A stretch of DNA of 64,000 nucleotides, taken from positions 930,001 to 994,000 of the forward strand of contig NOWV01000001.1 in assembly GCA_003344405.1 (NCBI GenBank), in the 5' to 3' direction. Of this stretch, positions 1-13,330 are shown one piece after another. This DNA comes from Trichoplax sp. H2. Lineage: Eukaryota; Placozoa; Uniplacotomia; Trichoplacea. The notes beneath the pieces are model-generated. The model saw nothing but the letters and a program-made list of their open reading frames with translations. It was not told the origin of the DNA and ran no database searches. Both the position numbers and the translations under genes were made by a program. How positions within the stretch are numbered: position 1 is the first letter of the stretch; each line of letters starts with the position of its first letter.

Positions 1-465
1 GTATAGACATCGATAGACTGTATCTTAACAGGAATTCAATTATTATACTGTACTTCTTTCTAAAAGGCTATGTGGACATATTATATTTCATATAATGACT
101 ATACATAAACAGTCTATATTCTCAGCACGATTAATATTGTGCTTGTACACTTAGTTGAACGATAAAATTATACTTTAGACAGCAGGGCAACATACAGTAA
201 TCAAATACAGTTTTAAAAGCTTCTGCGAACATAGCGACTGCATGTGAAGCTTCATACTCATTCAAAATGCTGCAATGTTATTTATGTTGATCAATATTCC
301 CTAATGTTATGCATGTGAGAGTATATCATACGTAGCACATTTACGTACTATCCCAGTTGCAAATGTACAATAACAACACACACTTGATTCAGTAGCAAAT
401 TTGAAGTATTTACACATTGATTTTGTACAAGGAGATTGAAGCTTTTTTTTTATAATTAATCAATC
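1..465. other. Upstream flank of AHI1, no gene seen
   Basis: A+T-rich sequence before the AHI1 start codon. No open frame or splice-bounded exon was recognised on either strand. It should contain the AHI1 promoter and 5' UTR, but I see no clear core-promoter motif. Confidence 0.5.
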
Positions 466-3400
466 ATGCAGGAAGAAAGTAGTCCGCTAGCTGAAAATGA
501 AGGTAACAGATTCTATTCTTTGATCTAAAATTACAGCCCACACCATAACTTTAACATACTGCATGATAAATCCTTTTCACTATTTTATGCATTATTATTT
601 AGGCGGTTCTGAAAACCTACGGCAAAAGACTAGAGCGAGATTTGCCCAACTACTTGAATCATCCAAAAACACATCTGATAACCAGTAATTAAAATTTCTA
701 TTAAATGACATGACTAAAGAATACAGTACACCTATATCAAGCTAATACGATAGCAGTACATGTAAATGCTGTATATTTATCTGAAGATGTCATCCATCTT
801 AGCTTTGCTGCTACAGTAATGTTATATAATTTATTTATTTACAATCAGATTGAATTCATTAGCGATAAAATAAATTATTAAACGATATGAACTATTAGTC
901 ATCCATCATCAGAATCGATAGCTTTGATAGAAAAGTAATTACATCAGGTTTCGACATCTCTCTTTTCTAAATTTGTTAGACTTAATGAAAGCCTTAGTAA
1001 GAAAAGGCGATCGCCTCGCGGAGCATCTACACTGGTACGACAAAAATAATTCACTCAAGTTTATCATTATGAAGTACTTGCATTAAATTATTTTATCAAG
1101 AGAAATTACAATTGCTAATACATAAATATTATTAGCTCATTATCTTTAAACCCCTTTCAAATGGTTATCCATTTATTGATATTTCATGTTTATACGCATC
1201 CCGTAGTCCAACGAAGACGATGATGATCGGTTGCAGCCCCACGTGAAAATCCCTACTAAGGATAAATCTCTAAATAAAAATAAAAAGAAGTCCAAATCAA
1301 CTAGTATGTGAATAAATCACAGATACAGAAGCTATGGCTAATTGCAATAGCGAAACTGTTATTATAAATATACCAATGGCTTTATACTCTGAACTATACC
1401 GTAACCTTAACGTTATCAGGGAAAGCAAGAGATAATGACAAGGAATATGAAAATGACGAGAACACTCCAGAGAAAGTTAATTACGCAGATAATGAAGGTT
1501 ACATCCACGACGATAACAATGTATCACAGTCTATTCCGGAAGGGAAACGTACTAAGAAAAAAGCTAAATTTAAACTTAGCAACAATGAAAATCCGTACGT
1601 AGATTTTAGTACTGAGGCATAGTAAAGAATTCATCTCTAAATAATATGCCATGTATTAGTAGTGACTAAATCTATTCCTATTTCGTAGTCTACAAATCGT
1701 TTAGTAGACACCAGTTTTCAGAAAAATAGCTTTATCTTCTTTTCTGATGTCAATTTACAACCAATCTACAAATTTATCACTCTTCAGAGACGCAGATTAC
1801 ATCGACACCCCTAAAAAGCCAGACGATCAAGGGAAAGCTAAGACTGTACGCCCTACAGGCGATATTTGTAATATTGATCACCATCGAACAAATTTATATT
1901 CAAATTTTAATTTATGCTATAACAATCTGCAGATATCGCTCATAATTACGTAATATTAAAAATTGTTTTACGGTAGGCAAAATCCAAGAGTAAGAAAGAT
2001 AAAAGAAAAAAAGCAAAAGAAGATCCCGAAGCGAAAGATAAAAGTAATAAAATGGATATCACATCACTATATCCTTAATTTTACAGATCTAAAATTAGGA
2101 AATATGGTGTATCGTCACAAATATACATAATCGTAAATATGAGTTATACTTGCCCTAATGTTAATAAATTAGAAATGCTAGATTAGATGCAGTTACAGTA
2201 TATAGCAATGATTAAATAATTAAAATTAAAAGATATCTATAAAGTAAAAACAATTAGTGTTTCACTTATTGTTACTTTACCGGTTAAAGATACACGCTGG
2301 CGTACAAAAAAAGTACATGTATTTTGAAATTGTTTTGATAACTTCACTGCTATTCTTTTAAATCTAGAACGAAAAAAAGATAAATCCTTAAGGATTCCTG
2401 TGGAAGGTAATAGAACATTGCAAATGTACATGCAATTCATCATCATAGATAAATTTTGAAGCTTATTTGCGATCATAATATTTAATAGCTATACCTTACT
2501 ATCTAGAGCCGATCCTGACTATTGCTGTACATAAAGCGGATCAGTTAGAACTTGATGTACATGTTAAGCACCCATTAGTGAGAATACATCTTGTAGATAT
2601 TTCAAATGGACAATACGTTAAGAAGTCAAATAGGTAAGCATGCATTGTCATCTATTTCTATGACTCCCATAACATGTCGCTAACTTGCTATACACCAAGT
2701 ATTTGAGTTTGTATTAAGAGTCACTTAGGCCCTGACATGTATAAAAGCGTACACTAATCTACTGTTTATGATTTCTCGTAGAGAGAAGTCTGTTGTTTCT
2801 TATTATGAAAATGAAAATGATGCTGTCGATTATATCTTACCAGTGATGACACAGCCATACGACTACAAAAAGCACCGGTGCAAAAATGCTTTCAGTTATT
2901 TTACTCACTTTACAAAATAATTCTGCTGTACATGCTATGAACTTGACTACTGATTATGCATCCATATTGTAATCCAAACAGATCCTTTACACCTCATTGG
3001 GAAGAATTGATCCTGTATAATGAAGCATTTTCTTGCTTCGTTAAGCAAGATCAATCACAAACTATAGTATTTTTTGAGGTAAAGCTATATCTTAAAGGTG
3101 CCATAAGTTCTTTTAAGTATTTTGATAAACTTTTTAACAGTTAAAATTTATTTTCGTTTTATTTCCACGATCACTTCAGATTCTAGATTTTCTAGGTATG
3201 AATATTACTAACACCGCCGCTGCGGCTAATCAAAACGGAGGTTGGCACAAAATTGCGTGGGCATTCCTAAAGGTATGACTACAGCATAAAAGAACTTTGA
3301 TTATTACTATAGAATTAGTTTTGCTGACAGAAATGCTTAAAATTCCTTTAAATATGAAGCCCACTAAATATTCTAATTAAATTAATTGTGTTTATATTTC

Positions 3401-6400
3401 TTGATTCCTTAGTTAGTAGGAGGGAATGGAGAATTTAATACTGACAAAAGAGTCCGTTTACAATTATATCGTTGTCCTAGGACTGCTATTCATCGAAAAA
3501 ATGATTCTGCAGAGGTAAATATCGAGCAGGTTAATGACAGTTTTCGAACGATTCATATATACAGTATACCTAAATTTTGCAAAAAAATTTGGTTAACCAT
3601 AGATTTATAAATGGTGGAAAGACTGTCCAAGAGTGAAATACCCATCCACACTTTACGTAACTGTTAAAAGTACTAAGCCTCCTCAGAATGTCGATCCTTC
3701 AATGCGATCAATGTTCCCTGTACAAAAAGTAACGCTTAGTAAATTCTATCTAGCTTACGGTCTCTATTTGCTTGTATTTCGCTATATGTAAATATCAAGC
3801 TTTACATTCAGTAAGGTGCCTGATTTAATTTCAATCCTTACGTATATAATTAATCGGTTCTTACTATTTCTACCATTTAGGAAGAAAGTAAGATTACTTA
3901 TGATGAATTATCAAATACTATTATTGATGAAAAGAGACTAAAAGACTTGTAAGGACTGCCTTCTATTCGATTAAGTATTTAAGTCTTGCGGTAATTTGAG
4001 ATTGAACATAGGTTGATCGAGATAATTAAAAAAACAATTTATAGGAAAGCAGAAGAAGAATCGAAAATTCAATGGAGTAAATTACCAAGCCAGGTCTTCT
4101 TGACTTACATTCAATTATGATCGATCCTATGCTTATTTGGTTCGATTTTTATTATATAATTAAATTACTATATGTAGGACTGTCGTATACCTAATAAATT
4201 ACTGCATAACTTCTCCACCGGTATGAGAGGGTGCCTCGTTGTAAAATTTTCTCATAACGGAAGGTATTACGGTATATAATGTTCATGCATCGAAAAATTT
4301 TCAAATATATAACTGACAAATAAACTAAATGTTTAATATGAAATAATATCCAAAAACAGAAAAATAGCGGCAGGATGTGTAGACAAGCAAAGTTATCCGA
4401 TTCTTGTGTATGATGTAAGCAAGCAATAATGTTGTATAATTTACACACTTACTATAAATCTAAGTTGTGATAACGTTAAACTTTTCGATGTCATAATCAT
4501 TTTTTAAGTCCTATTCTTAGGGGAATTATGAGCGTAACCTATAATTCTTTAACTGCTTATGACTTTTAGCTTAAAACTGGTAAATGCTGTAACACCTTTA
4601 CCGGTCATTTTAGCATCATTTACGATGTATCATGGTCTGCTGATGACGAAGAAATTCTAACAGCATCGTCAGATGGAACGGCTAGGTTAATTTTTACCCT
4701 CTAAAAGTTACAAATTAGGCATTATCATCTTGATAAGTTTAAAGAAAAGTTTATTAACACGAATGTAGCAACCTCTTTCATTGAATATCTTTCATCATTT
4801 GTATCTATTATAGAGTCTGGAATTTTAACGAAAGTGGCGGTGCATCTAAGATTTTACCACACCCAACTTTTATTTACACAGCTAAGTATCACCCAGTAAC
4901 CTCTACCTTGGTTATTACTGGAGGGTATGATTTTGTAATTCGTATTTGGAACACGTATACCTTGGAACAAAGCGGGCAGGCAAGTCTATAATTCAGTAGT
5001 AAATCACAGAGTTAATATTATCTGTTTTCCTTGTAAATGTAAAAAAATGTTTATATATTTAATTAGTTACTAGCGGAATTACCTGGTCATAGCGGATATA
5101 TTAATACCATTGCTTTCAGCAAAGACGGTAAAATTAAAATTTAAACTAAATTTTTATAACAATAGTAGTCATAAAATTATAGCGCTGTAGTATCTGATAA
5201 TTCTTAGTAATTACCATCTACAACGTCTGTTCAGGTGATAGAATGTTTAGTGGCGATAGCGTTGGTGGCTTACTCGCTTGGAGAACTGAACTTAATATTA
5301 AAGAAACTCCTGTAAAGATAGGTAACCCTGTTCTATTAAATAATTTGTAAGAAATTCATGCTGTAATTGACTGCGTCTAAAATTTTAAAGCCGATATAGA
5401 AAAGTTCTCAATGCTGGAAAACTTAAGCGATAGCCTAATGAGTGTAAGTGTGCTCTAAATTCTTAGATATTTTGAGAAAATCTAGAAAGTATCTAAATAT
5501 ATTTGTTTATGCTAACATTTTTAACTTAGACTGCCAGCATCAATCACATTGAGTTACATCCTAACGGTCGACAATTGGTAGTTTTATGCAAAGATAGTGC
5601 AATACGCGTTGTAGACTTAAGAATGTAAGTGCTCTTTGAAATTAATTATGAGAACCTTTGTTTCGATGAATTTCTATCGACATCTCTTTTTATCTACTAT
5701 CTTATTTGTAGGGGTTCTGTTATACAAACATTTACCGGATTAACTTGCTTTAAAGATCGTATCCGTTGCACCGTTACACCTTGTGGTACATATATCATAT
5801 CAGGATCTGAAGATTGTAATGCCTACGCCTGGAATATTACCTCTGGTTAGATATCCAAAAATATCCCTTTTTCTTCTGATTCTATTCATGAATTAAAAGA
5901 TTTAACTGATCTATATTGGAATAGGCAAAAGTGCCGGAGACTTCTCTTCATTACAATATCGTTTTCCAGTTATTGATGTTGACTTTCACCCCTATGATAA
6001 TATCGTAGTCTTCTGTGCTTTTGGAGATCACCAACCTATCTTGATTTATTCTTATGATGCAATACGTAAGTAATATCATGGGTTAGAGTAGCATTTTCTT
6101 TTACAGAATTTACGTCTACGTTAAAAATGATGATTATAGACAGAATTTTGCTAATCTTACACCATTTCATTTGCTAAATAGTAAAAGATGTTAAAACGGA
6201 CAGCATCCTTAAAAATACACAGACCATGGATAATAAAGCACAAGATAGCACCGAGTTATCACGATGTAAACAATGTTAACATTATGGATGTTATTTTTAA
6301 AGAGCATAATCAATTCTTCATGTTCCTGTATACATAAATTCAATGCGGCATGTCTTTAGTTCAGGCAGTTATAACTTATACATAGATTTGACATTGCTAT

Positions 6401-8287
6401 TTTACCCTGTCTTTAATACTGGTATAATTGTCAACGTTAGCTGTCTCTCTCACTGCGACAACCGACATCAAGGCACTAAAGCAGTCAATGTTCGATGTAG
6501 CCATGTCGAAATTAAGTCTAGAAAAAGCAAAAGAAAAATTTCAAGACCCGGTGGTAAGATTTCTGAAGTAGTCTACTTTAAGACACTTGCAATATAAGAT
6601 TTGACTGATATTTATTTAATTTAATAGAAAGTCATTGAACCAGTATTAGATAGAACGGCAGGAGTGTCTCCTTTTCCTAGTAAAAGTAGTATTAATGAAA
6701 CTTGGGGCGATTCAACATTTGATAAAACGTACTTTCCTCCTTCGGGAAACGAATACAGTAATCAGACTGCTCAGCACTTGCATCCAAGTGAAATGAATTT
6801 CGGTGGTCAGATGCAACCCCAATTATCAAGATTGGGAAGTATCGTTGAGGGATACGATGCTATTGATCGATTAAGGCAAAGGACATCATCTGCTATGAGT
6901 AATGAACTACCAGATTTTAAAAATATTCGACGGGGATCTTCCGTCTTAGAAGGAAGCATAATAGCTGGATTATCGTCATTTAATGCCGGAACAGGTATAC
7001 CATATTTTCGACTATCTTTTTGAGATTTGCTTATCGCGATGATGACATCAGTCATAATCTGCAATAGAAGCTATGTATACCATTTACGTATTACGAACCA
7101 TTTTAGTTCATTTATTAATCAACTCTCCACTTAGGAACACGTCGTCCGTCTCTTATTGGAGGATATGGTGGTTATTTGGATCGTCAGTTCTCGGTTCATC
7201 CGGACGGAAACCAACCTCTATTATTTGGGCCATCATCTTCACATAGCGGAACAGTAGTAATTTCCTCTACCTAGGCAATATTTCATGTAGACCGAAAACT
7301 ACAGCAGTAGAAAGTTTATTTTTAAAATTGTTGCAAATTTATCAAATGTTTATAGGCTACCGCTTTATATGATTATGAAGCAAGTCGTTCTGATGAATTA
7401 AGCGTACGGCAAGGTGATCAAATAGCGGTCTTATACGTGGAAAACCAATGGTTGATGGGAATGCTACCTAGCGGCCAGCAGGGTTACGTCCCTATCAACT
7501 ACTTGGCAACTGATAGAGGTTACAAATGAATAATTTTATTTGATGGCTACTGGCTAGTGTATTCTTATATCGGCGTTATGGGTTATGGTGAATTATCGAT
7601 TTTATTGTAGATATATTAAAAAATTCCTCAAATGCAGACATTTCCGAAATGGGTGCAAGCGCATCAACTCAAAACCAGGCCATTAACAGTAATACGGAAC
7701 ATGTTAGTAAAAAATAGATAATGTTGTATCTTACGCATTTGAATTGTTTTTATCGACAAAATATCTAAGGAAAAGTTGCTCACTTTAGCAATTTCTTACC
7801 TAAATGTGCCACAACATCCAGTACTCAGTTTTAGTTCCAAGTTATTGATTATCATTAAAGTATCTAATGGTAATTGTTAATTTTCATCCAACTATACCTT
7901 ACAATAGTCTTAATGTGTAAATATAAAATTCAATTTAGCTTTCAGCTGTTATTAGTAAAACTGGAGAACTAAAAATTGTTTCTGGACCGGAAGATTCGGA
8001 TATAGAAAGGTATCACAAAACTAATTTATGGATAAACTGAATACTTATTTCTTTGAGACAATTATTCTTCTGCGTTTAAGTAACAAATACTTATTATAGC
8101 GTATAGTGGTAGCTAATTTACTGTCGAAAATTTGAAATACATGCAAATTTTTTATAAAGCAATTGCGAAAGTATCTTATTTTCACGTACACAGAAAAAGG
8201 AATCAAAGGCGGAAAGTTGATAACTCAGAGAAAGGCACCCGTAGGAAAGGAAGCAAAAGCCGTAAAAATCTACAGCAAACGCATTGA
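466..8287 (+). CDS. AHI1: Jouberin (AHI1) homologue, 33 exons, 1131 aa
   Basis: Jouberin is a transition-zone/basal-body scaffold needed for ciliogenesis (known for the family). Exons: 466-502, 603-684, 980-1034, 1207-1303, 1420-1594, 1788-1845, 1977-2043, 2507-2633, 2782-2877, 2982-3078, 3180-3272, 3413-3514, 3603-3728, 3881-3948, 4045-4093, 4178-4263, 4465-4489, 4570-4685, 4814-4979, 5067-5127, 5235-5321, 5391-5443, 5530-5624, 5712-5845, 5925-6065, 6182-6265, 6441-6553, 6628-6994, 7135-7256, 7356-7518, 7611-7706, 7946-8009, 8194-8287. All phases agree. The order is a Lys/Glu-rich N-terminus; a C2-like block (about aa 191-365, with GQYVKKSNREKSVVSYYE and DYILPVMTQPYDYK, a strong match to the vertebrate protein); WD40 repeats (about aa 445-765, e.g. 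SSDGTARVWN); a low-complexity linker; and an SH3 domain (about aa 994-1048, ALYDYEA...GYVPINYL). Human AHI1 is of similar size. Weak points are the 25-nt exon 4465-4489 and the last three exons. Reading through 7706 gives a shorter form ending at 7717. Confidence 0.93.
4980..5066 (+). other. AHI1: GC-AG intron in AHI1
   Basis: The exon ends in CAG at 4977-4979 and is followed by GCAAGT, the classic consensus for the rare GC donor. The acceptor AG is at 5065-5066. Without splicing, the frame hits TAA within a few codons. Splicing restores phase 0 and continues the WD40 frame (LLAELPGHSGYINTIAFS). Confidence 0.85.
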
Positions 8288-11200
8288 TGCAGTTGTAAAG
8301 TTAAAGAGGTTCCTATTTTATATTTAGCTAACTTTTATTTTTTATCAGCTCTATTTGATATTTATAGAAATCTATTTCTTAGCAATAATCTCGTATGCTA
8401 AATTCGTAATATAGATTACTTTCTATAATTGATTTATTGACTTTTATCGCTGGGTTCGAAATAAGATTTTATCTTTTCAAAATGGATTACTTTTCATTGT
8501 ACTGTATGCTGTAATTTAATGCTGTATCAATATCCGAAATCAACTATTGATTGATTCCTTTTAATTAATCAAATGTAATATACCATGAAGCCACTTTTTA
8601 ATTCTCAGCCTAGTTTGATGATAGCTAATGTAATATGGCCATTATGGTTATCGTAATATTTCATCGACAGTACATCGGTCTGACTAGATATCAGACATAG
8701 AATGTGAATTTAAAATGTTGTCATATAGTAGTACTTTGAGTTTGTAGTAGCAAGACAAATCTCGATTATTTACGATCAAAATGTTTTGCAAAGAGATACG
8801 AATGAATTAATCGAAAAGTTTAGGTACATCTGCTAACGCATTTACTTTATATTTTATGGTCTTGTATAGTAATGAAATTTCATTAAATCTAATATTTAAA
8901 AGAGTTATTACTGGTACAAATTAATTTGGCTTGGCATTATTGAAAGATAGTTTGACAAACCTGTTTTGCGTGAGTCGTGTAAGATCTTTTAGGATACTTT
9001 TTAATGCTCTATACTGTACAATGCATAGATTTGTAATCATCATAATTAGGTTAAGCTTCTGTAATGGAGCATATGTGATTATCATATTGAGTGACGAGTG
9101 AGTCATTATTTGAACACGTTAACAGATCGTTCAAGGTCACTCAATAGGAACAAAAAAATCAGTAGAAGCGTTAGTAGTTAGGACATTCTGCAGCATATCG
9201 AGTTACGGTAATAAATAGAATACACGTATATTAAATAATCTAATCAATGATGAATTCTATTATATAGCGTACTTGAAGACTGAATGAGGTGTATATTAGT
9301 AGCCCGCTAATCGTCCATAAAATTCAACGAATCTAAGGCATGAATTTTAATATCTTCTTGCCAATACTGTAGAGCGCGATTGCGTTGGGCAATACTTACA
9401 GTATATTCATATCATTTTATTGTACTGTACAGTGTAATGAAAGCGATTTGCATGCTGTAGTTTATTGTAGATCATCATAGGCATACATTAACCTCAGTTG
9501 TAGCATGTTCTCATTCGATATTGTGCTTCAATTTACACGAAACTTATCTTGAATTAAGAAAAATATCTGCAGTTTTGCAACGAGACAGAAAAAGGAGCTG
9601 AGAATAGATCTAAAATGTTAGCTAAGCATAAATGCAGGTATCTAGAATTTAAATAGTCCTAATAGCCTTCATCCATTCTTGCAATTGTAACAAGGCCACT
9701 CACGACTAATGATGAGATGACCCACTATAAGGAATTAACTGTTCACTGAACACAAATGCTATTATCAAACATGTAATAAGTTGGCTTTCTTACAATGTAA
9801 CGCCTAAATAAGTCATCTTGATTATGATTTATGTTCAATATCACAGAAGAAACCTTCACGTATTAGTATTATGTACTGCTGAAGATCCTAATCTATACTA
9901 ATTTATTTATGTTGAAGATTTTCTTATGCTATGTTTGTGATCTCCCTTAAATACTGACCAAGTTAACATTAGACATAATTGATTGAACGACGTTAACTGG
10001 CTATAGCCAAATAAGTGAACAAATATCCCCGATAAAGAGAGTCGACATGTACGACGACTTCGAAAATGTAGAGTACTCACAGAAATTATTAATTTGAATC
10101 CCATTAATGATATATTATAATTCAATCAATTAATATCATATTGATGCAATCGAAGGCCATTTTAATCCGGGAGTCAAGGTTAATGCTGAAATTTCTTCAC
10201 ACAGGAAGAGAAAAAGTGTTGTTTGAAAATTCATTTATCGAAAAGTCTCGACATTATTGTGTAGTTTCCTGTCCATATGATTTTTATAAATAATTAAATT
10301 GATTAATAACGTCAACTAGCCTATGTCAGTCTTCGCCTATATTGCTCATCAATTGATAATATTATCAAATTAATCTAATTACGTCAGCAAATATAAACTT
10401 ATAGAAAATCTCTCTATCGACGTTATTACCGCATATTTTTGTAATTGAGGCAAATATCTATTAAGTATTACCAATTTAGTGTATAATTATAATTATAATA
10501 CATCAATGTATTAGACAATTGCAAATGAGATCGTCCACCTATAGCAAGAATTACAACTTTCAGATCGTAGCAATAGTTTTTATTGCAATCATGTTACAAA
10601 TAATCACAATAGGTGATAAAAAGCTGCCACGCCTTTGAACAGCAAAAATGTTTTCAAATAGGAATATCGTAGTTTTAGATTCAAAAATGAAAACCAGTAT
10701 TGAATTGTTACGTAAATTTGTAGGTGCGTAACTACTTGATTACAACTATTAATCCCTAAGAATTAATTCAATTTTTCCAATAAATCCCCTCCAGGACGGA
10801 TAGGAGTGACAACTACGGTATAATGCCGTCAAAATACAATTCAATTTCACTATTATATGATTGTTGTCTGTAAGTTTCGTAAAATTGCATACTTGAACTT
10901 TAGAAATTGTAATAAGTATTGATCGGGTGATTTAATAGTAACGCTAATGCAAGTATTAATAACTGTACACAAAGTATCAATCATACTCAGATCGTACTGT
11001 ATTCAAATAAATTAAAAACAGAACAAGTGCCATGTTCTAGATCTAGTCAAAAAGAAAAATTACAGATCAAAATTATATCTTTTCTACCACTAGAAGCAAG
11101 TATGCAGAATTATGACGAAACACCCTGGGTTGAAAATGAAGTTGTATTTTAATTGGTTACAATAAGTTTAACAACTGAGTATAACTAAATCTTTGAAAAA

Positions 11201-13330
11201 TGTGTAAAATTAATCAGCTGTAAAATAATCAATCTAAAGCAAAAAATGATTATTATACAGATGAAAAGTGCATGAGGCAGTTTATCAAAGTAAGCAAAAG
11301 ATATAACGTAATTTTAAAAAGGTAATCTATTGAGTATAGCTATTGAAATGCAACTCGAAAATTTGTACAATTAAAGACTAACTATGCAACGTAGTTTAAC
11401 GCTTGCGTTTAATATCTACGGTATTAAATTACTGCCAGGAAATTAAGGATGATAATTTGTAACACATTTGGCGATGAAGACAATAAATAATTATAATTTA
11501 GCCGAAATCTAAATTGCTTCGTAATGAAGAATGAAAAAGGTATTTTAAAATGATTGATCTTCCTCTTAAAGAAAGAAACAAAGATCAAGTGAATTTAAGA
11601 GTCTTCAATATCAGTTTAGCATAATAAATTATTTTAACTTACAAAGTGTAAATGAATTCTTAATAACCATCATGTTATGTTACAGTAAATGTGTAATCAT
11701 GACAATCAACTTAAATAAGTACGTGATGTATACAGAAATGATTATAATCAACCTCCTTACAATCGTATCAACTCAGCCATACAATCATTTTTAGCTCATA
11801 CAAATTATAGAGGTCGATTAATAATTAGAAAAACTGATATATTATGCGATACCAAATGTCTTGAGATGATAATTAAACGGTATTTGCAAGAATAATAATT
11901 AATAATGAAATTATAAGAGCTATCATACCAAGCTAGATATTAGCCTTTATAACTATGTCATTAATGAATGATTACTGATTCAATAATACAATAGCTATCG
12001 AAATGTAGCAATGTTATAAATTTTATGAAAAATTAACGATACATAATAAATGGATAGGCAAATAGTTAAATAGATGAATATTAAACAGTGCAAGTTAAAC
12101 ATAAATCTATGGAGAATAATGTTGGTTATAGCAGTTAAGATAAAATCATTAACTTTGCTAAAGTATAAATAGTAGAAGTATTGCTTTTGTGCTTCCCTAT
12201 TAATAAACACAAGAGTTGCACTTGCGTAGATAAAAAAGAATAGTATCTATTAACGCAAGCGAAACATGATGTAATCTATGAGAGTGAGAGAAAAAAGTAT
12301 AAGAACTCATTACAATCATTATTAGCGGTTGACAAATTAGGATCCAGCTAATTATTGCAAATTATTAGTTATTAACACAGCCTTGTTATCATGGTAATAG
12401 ACCACCGACCAGCCTTTTACATATGTAAATTATAGTCCTTATGGAAGATAAGCGAATTATTTAAAGGCTGGCAATTTAGGTAGCAGTTAGAATGGTTATA
12501 TTTTCAAGTTAGATTGCAACTAAGTGAATAGAAGACGATATCAGCGTATGGTAAATAGTGTTGATGGATAATATAATCTTATATACTGATATTAACAAGA
12601 TTTTTTAATACTTAAAAGTTGATATATCAGTACATAAATAAAGAAACTATGATGATAAAACACAGATATTTTAACTTGGATAACCATGAACCTAAACCCA
12701 ATTATGGTTTCACTAAAAAGTTTGCTGTAAATCCGATATAATAAAACTTATATGTTATACATACGAAATAGTGCATAATCTAGGATGTCTATCTTATGGT
12801 GAAAATTACATTTACATGTGAGTTAAATAACAATTTAAGCTTACGTATATATATATATTATATTACATATTTATATCTATCTATATATGTATATATATAA
12901 ACATGATGATAAATCGTGTGTTAATCGAACCAGTACGGCCTCATTAGATTATTGTGCATTGAATAATACGTTCATCTGCCCTGATTTCATATCCATGATC
13001 AAATCACCTGATACGATATCGATGCAAAGTTTTAATTATGGCAATCACCATTAATTAAAAGAAGAAGCATACTTTCAATTGAAAATCGAGGACAAGCATT
13101 TTTTAGTATGAACAAAGTTTTAACTGTTGATTGCTACGTTAATCAGTTACATTATTATTTTTCTCAACTTCAATAAAGCCATGAGTATATATCACTTGTA
13201 TGAATACAAATTAGTTATGTTGCAGAAATATTTAATCTTGCAAGTTAACAAATTGCCATAGGTATATGATATCTATCCCTGACTCGATAATGTAAATGGA
13301 TACAATCCAGCTTTCATCTCTACCTTATAA
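8288..13330. other. Gene-free stretch between convergent AHI1 and cadherin
   Basis: Only short, uncharacteristic open frames occur here. It should hold the 3' UTRs of AHI1 (+) and the cadherin gene (-). No RNA gene or mobile-element coding sequence was recognised. It ends with an alternating AT tract near 12845-12900. Confidence 0.5.
12845..12900. repeat. AT/TATC microsatellite
   Basis: Alternating TA runs interrupted by TATC units. It is a simple low-complexity repeat about 430 bp beyond the 3' end of the cadherin gene. Confidence 0.8.

Noticed and set aside
4509-4533. Alternative 25-nt AHI1 micro-exon with a better donor (GTAACC)
   Set aside because: It keeps phase but yields PILRGIMS, which does not fit the WD40 strand; 4465-4489 does.
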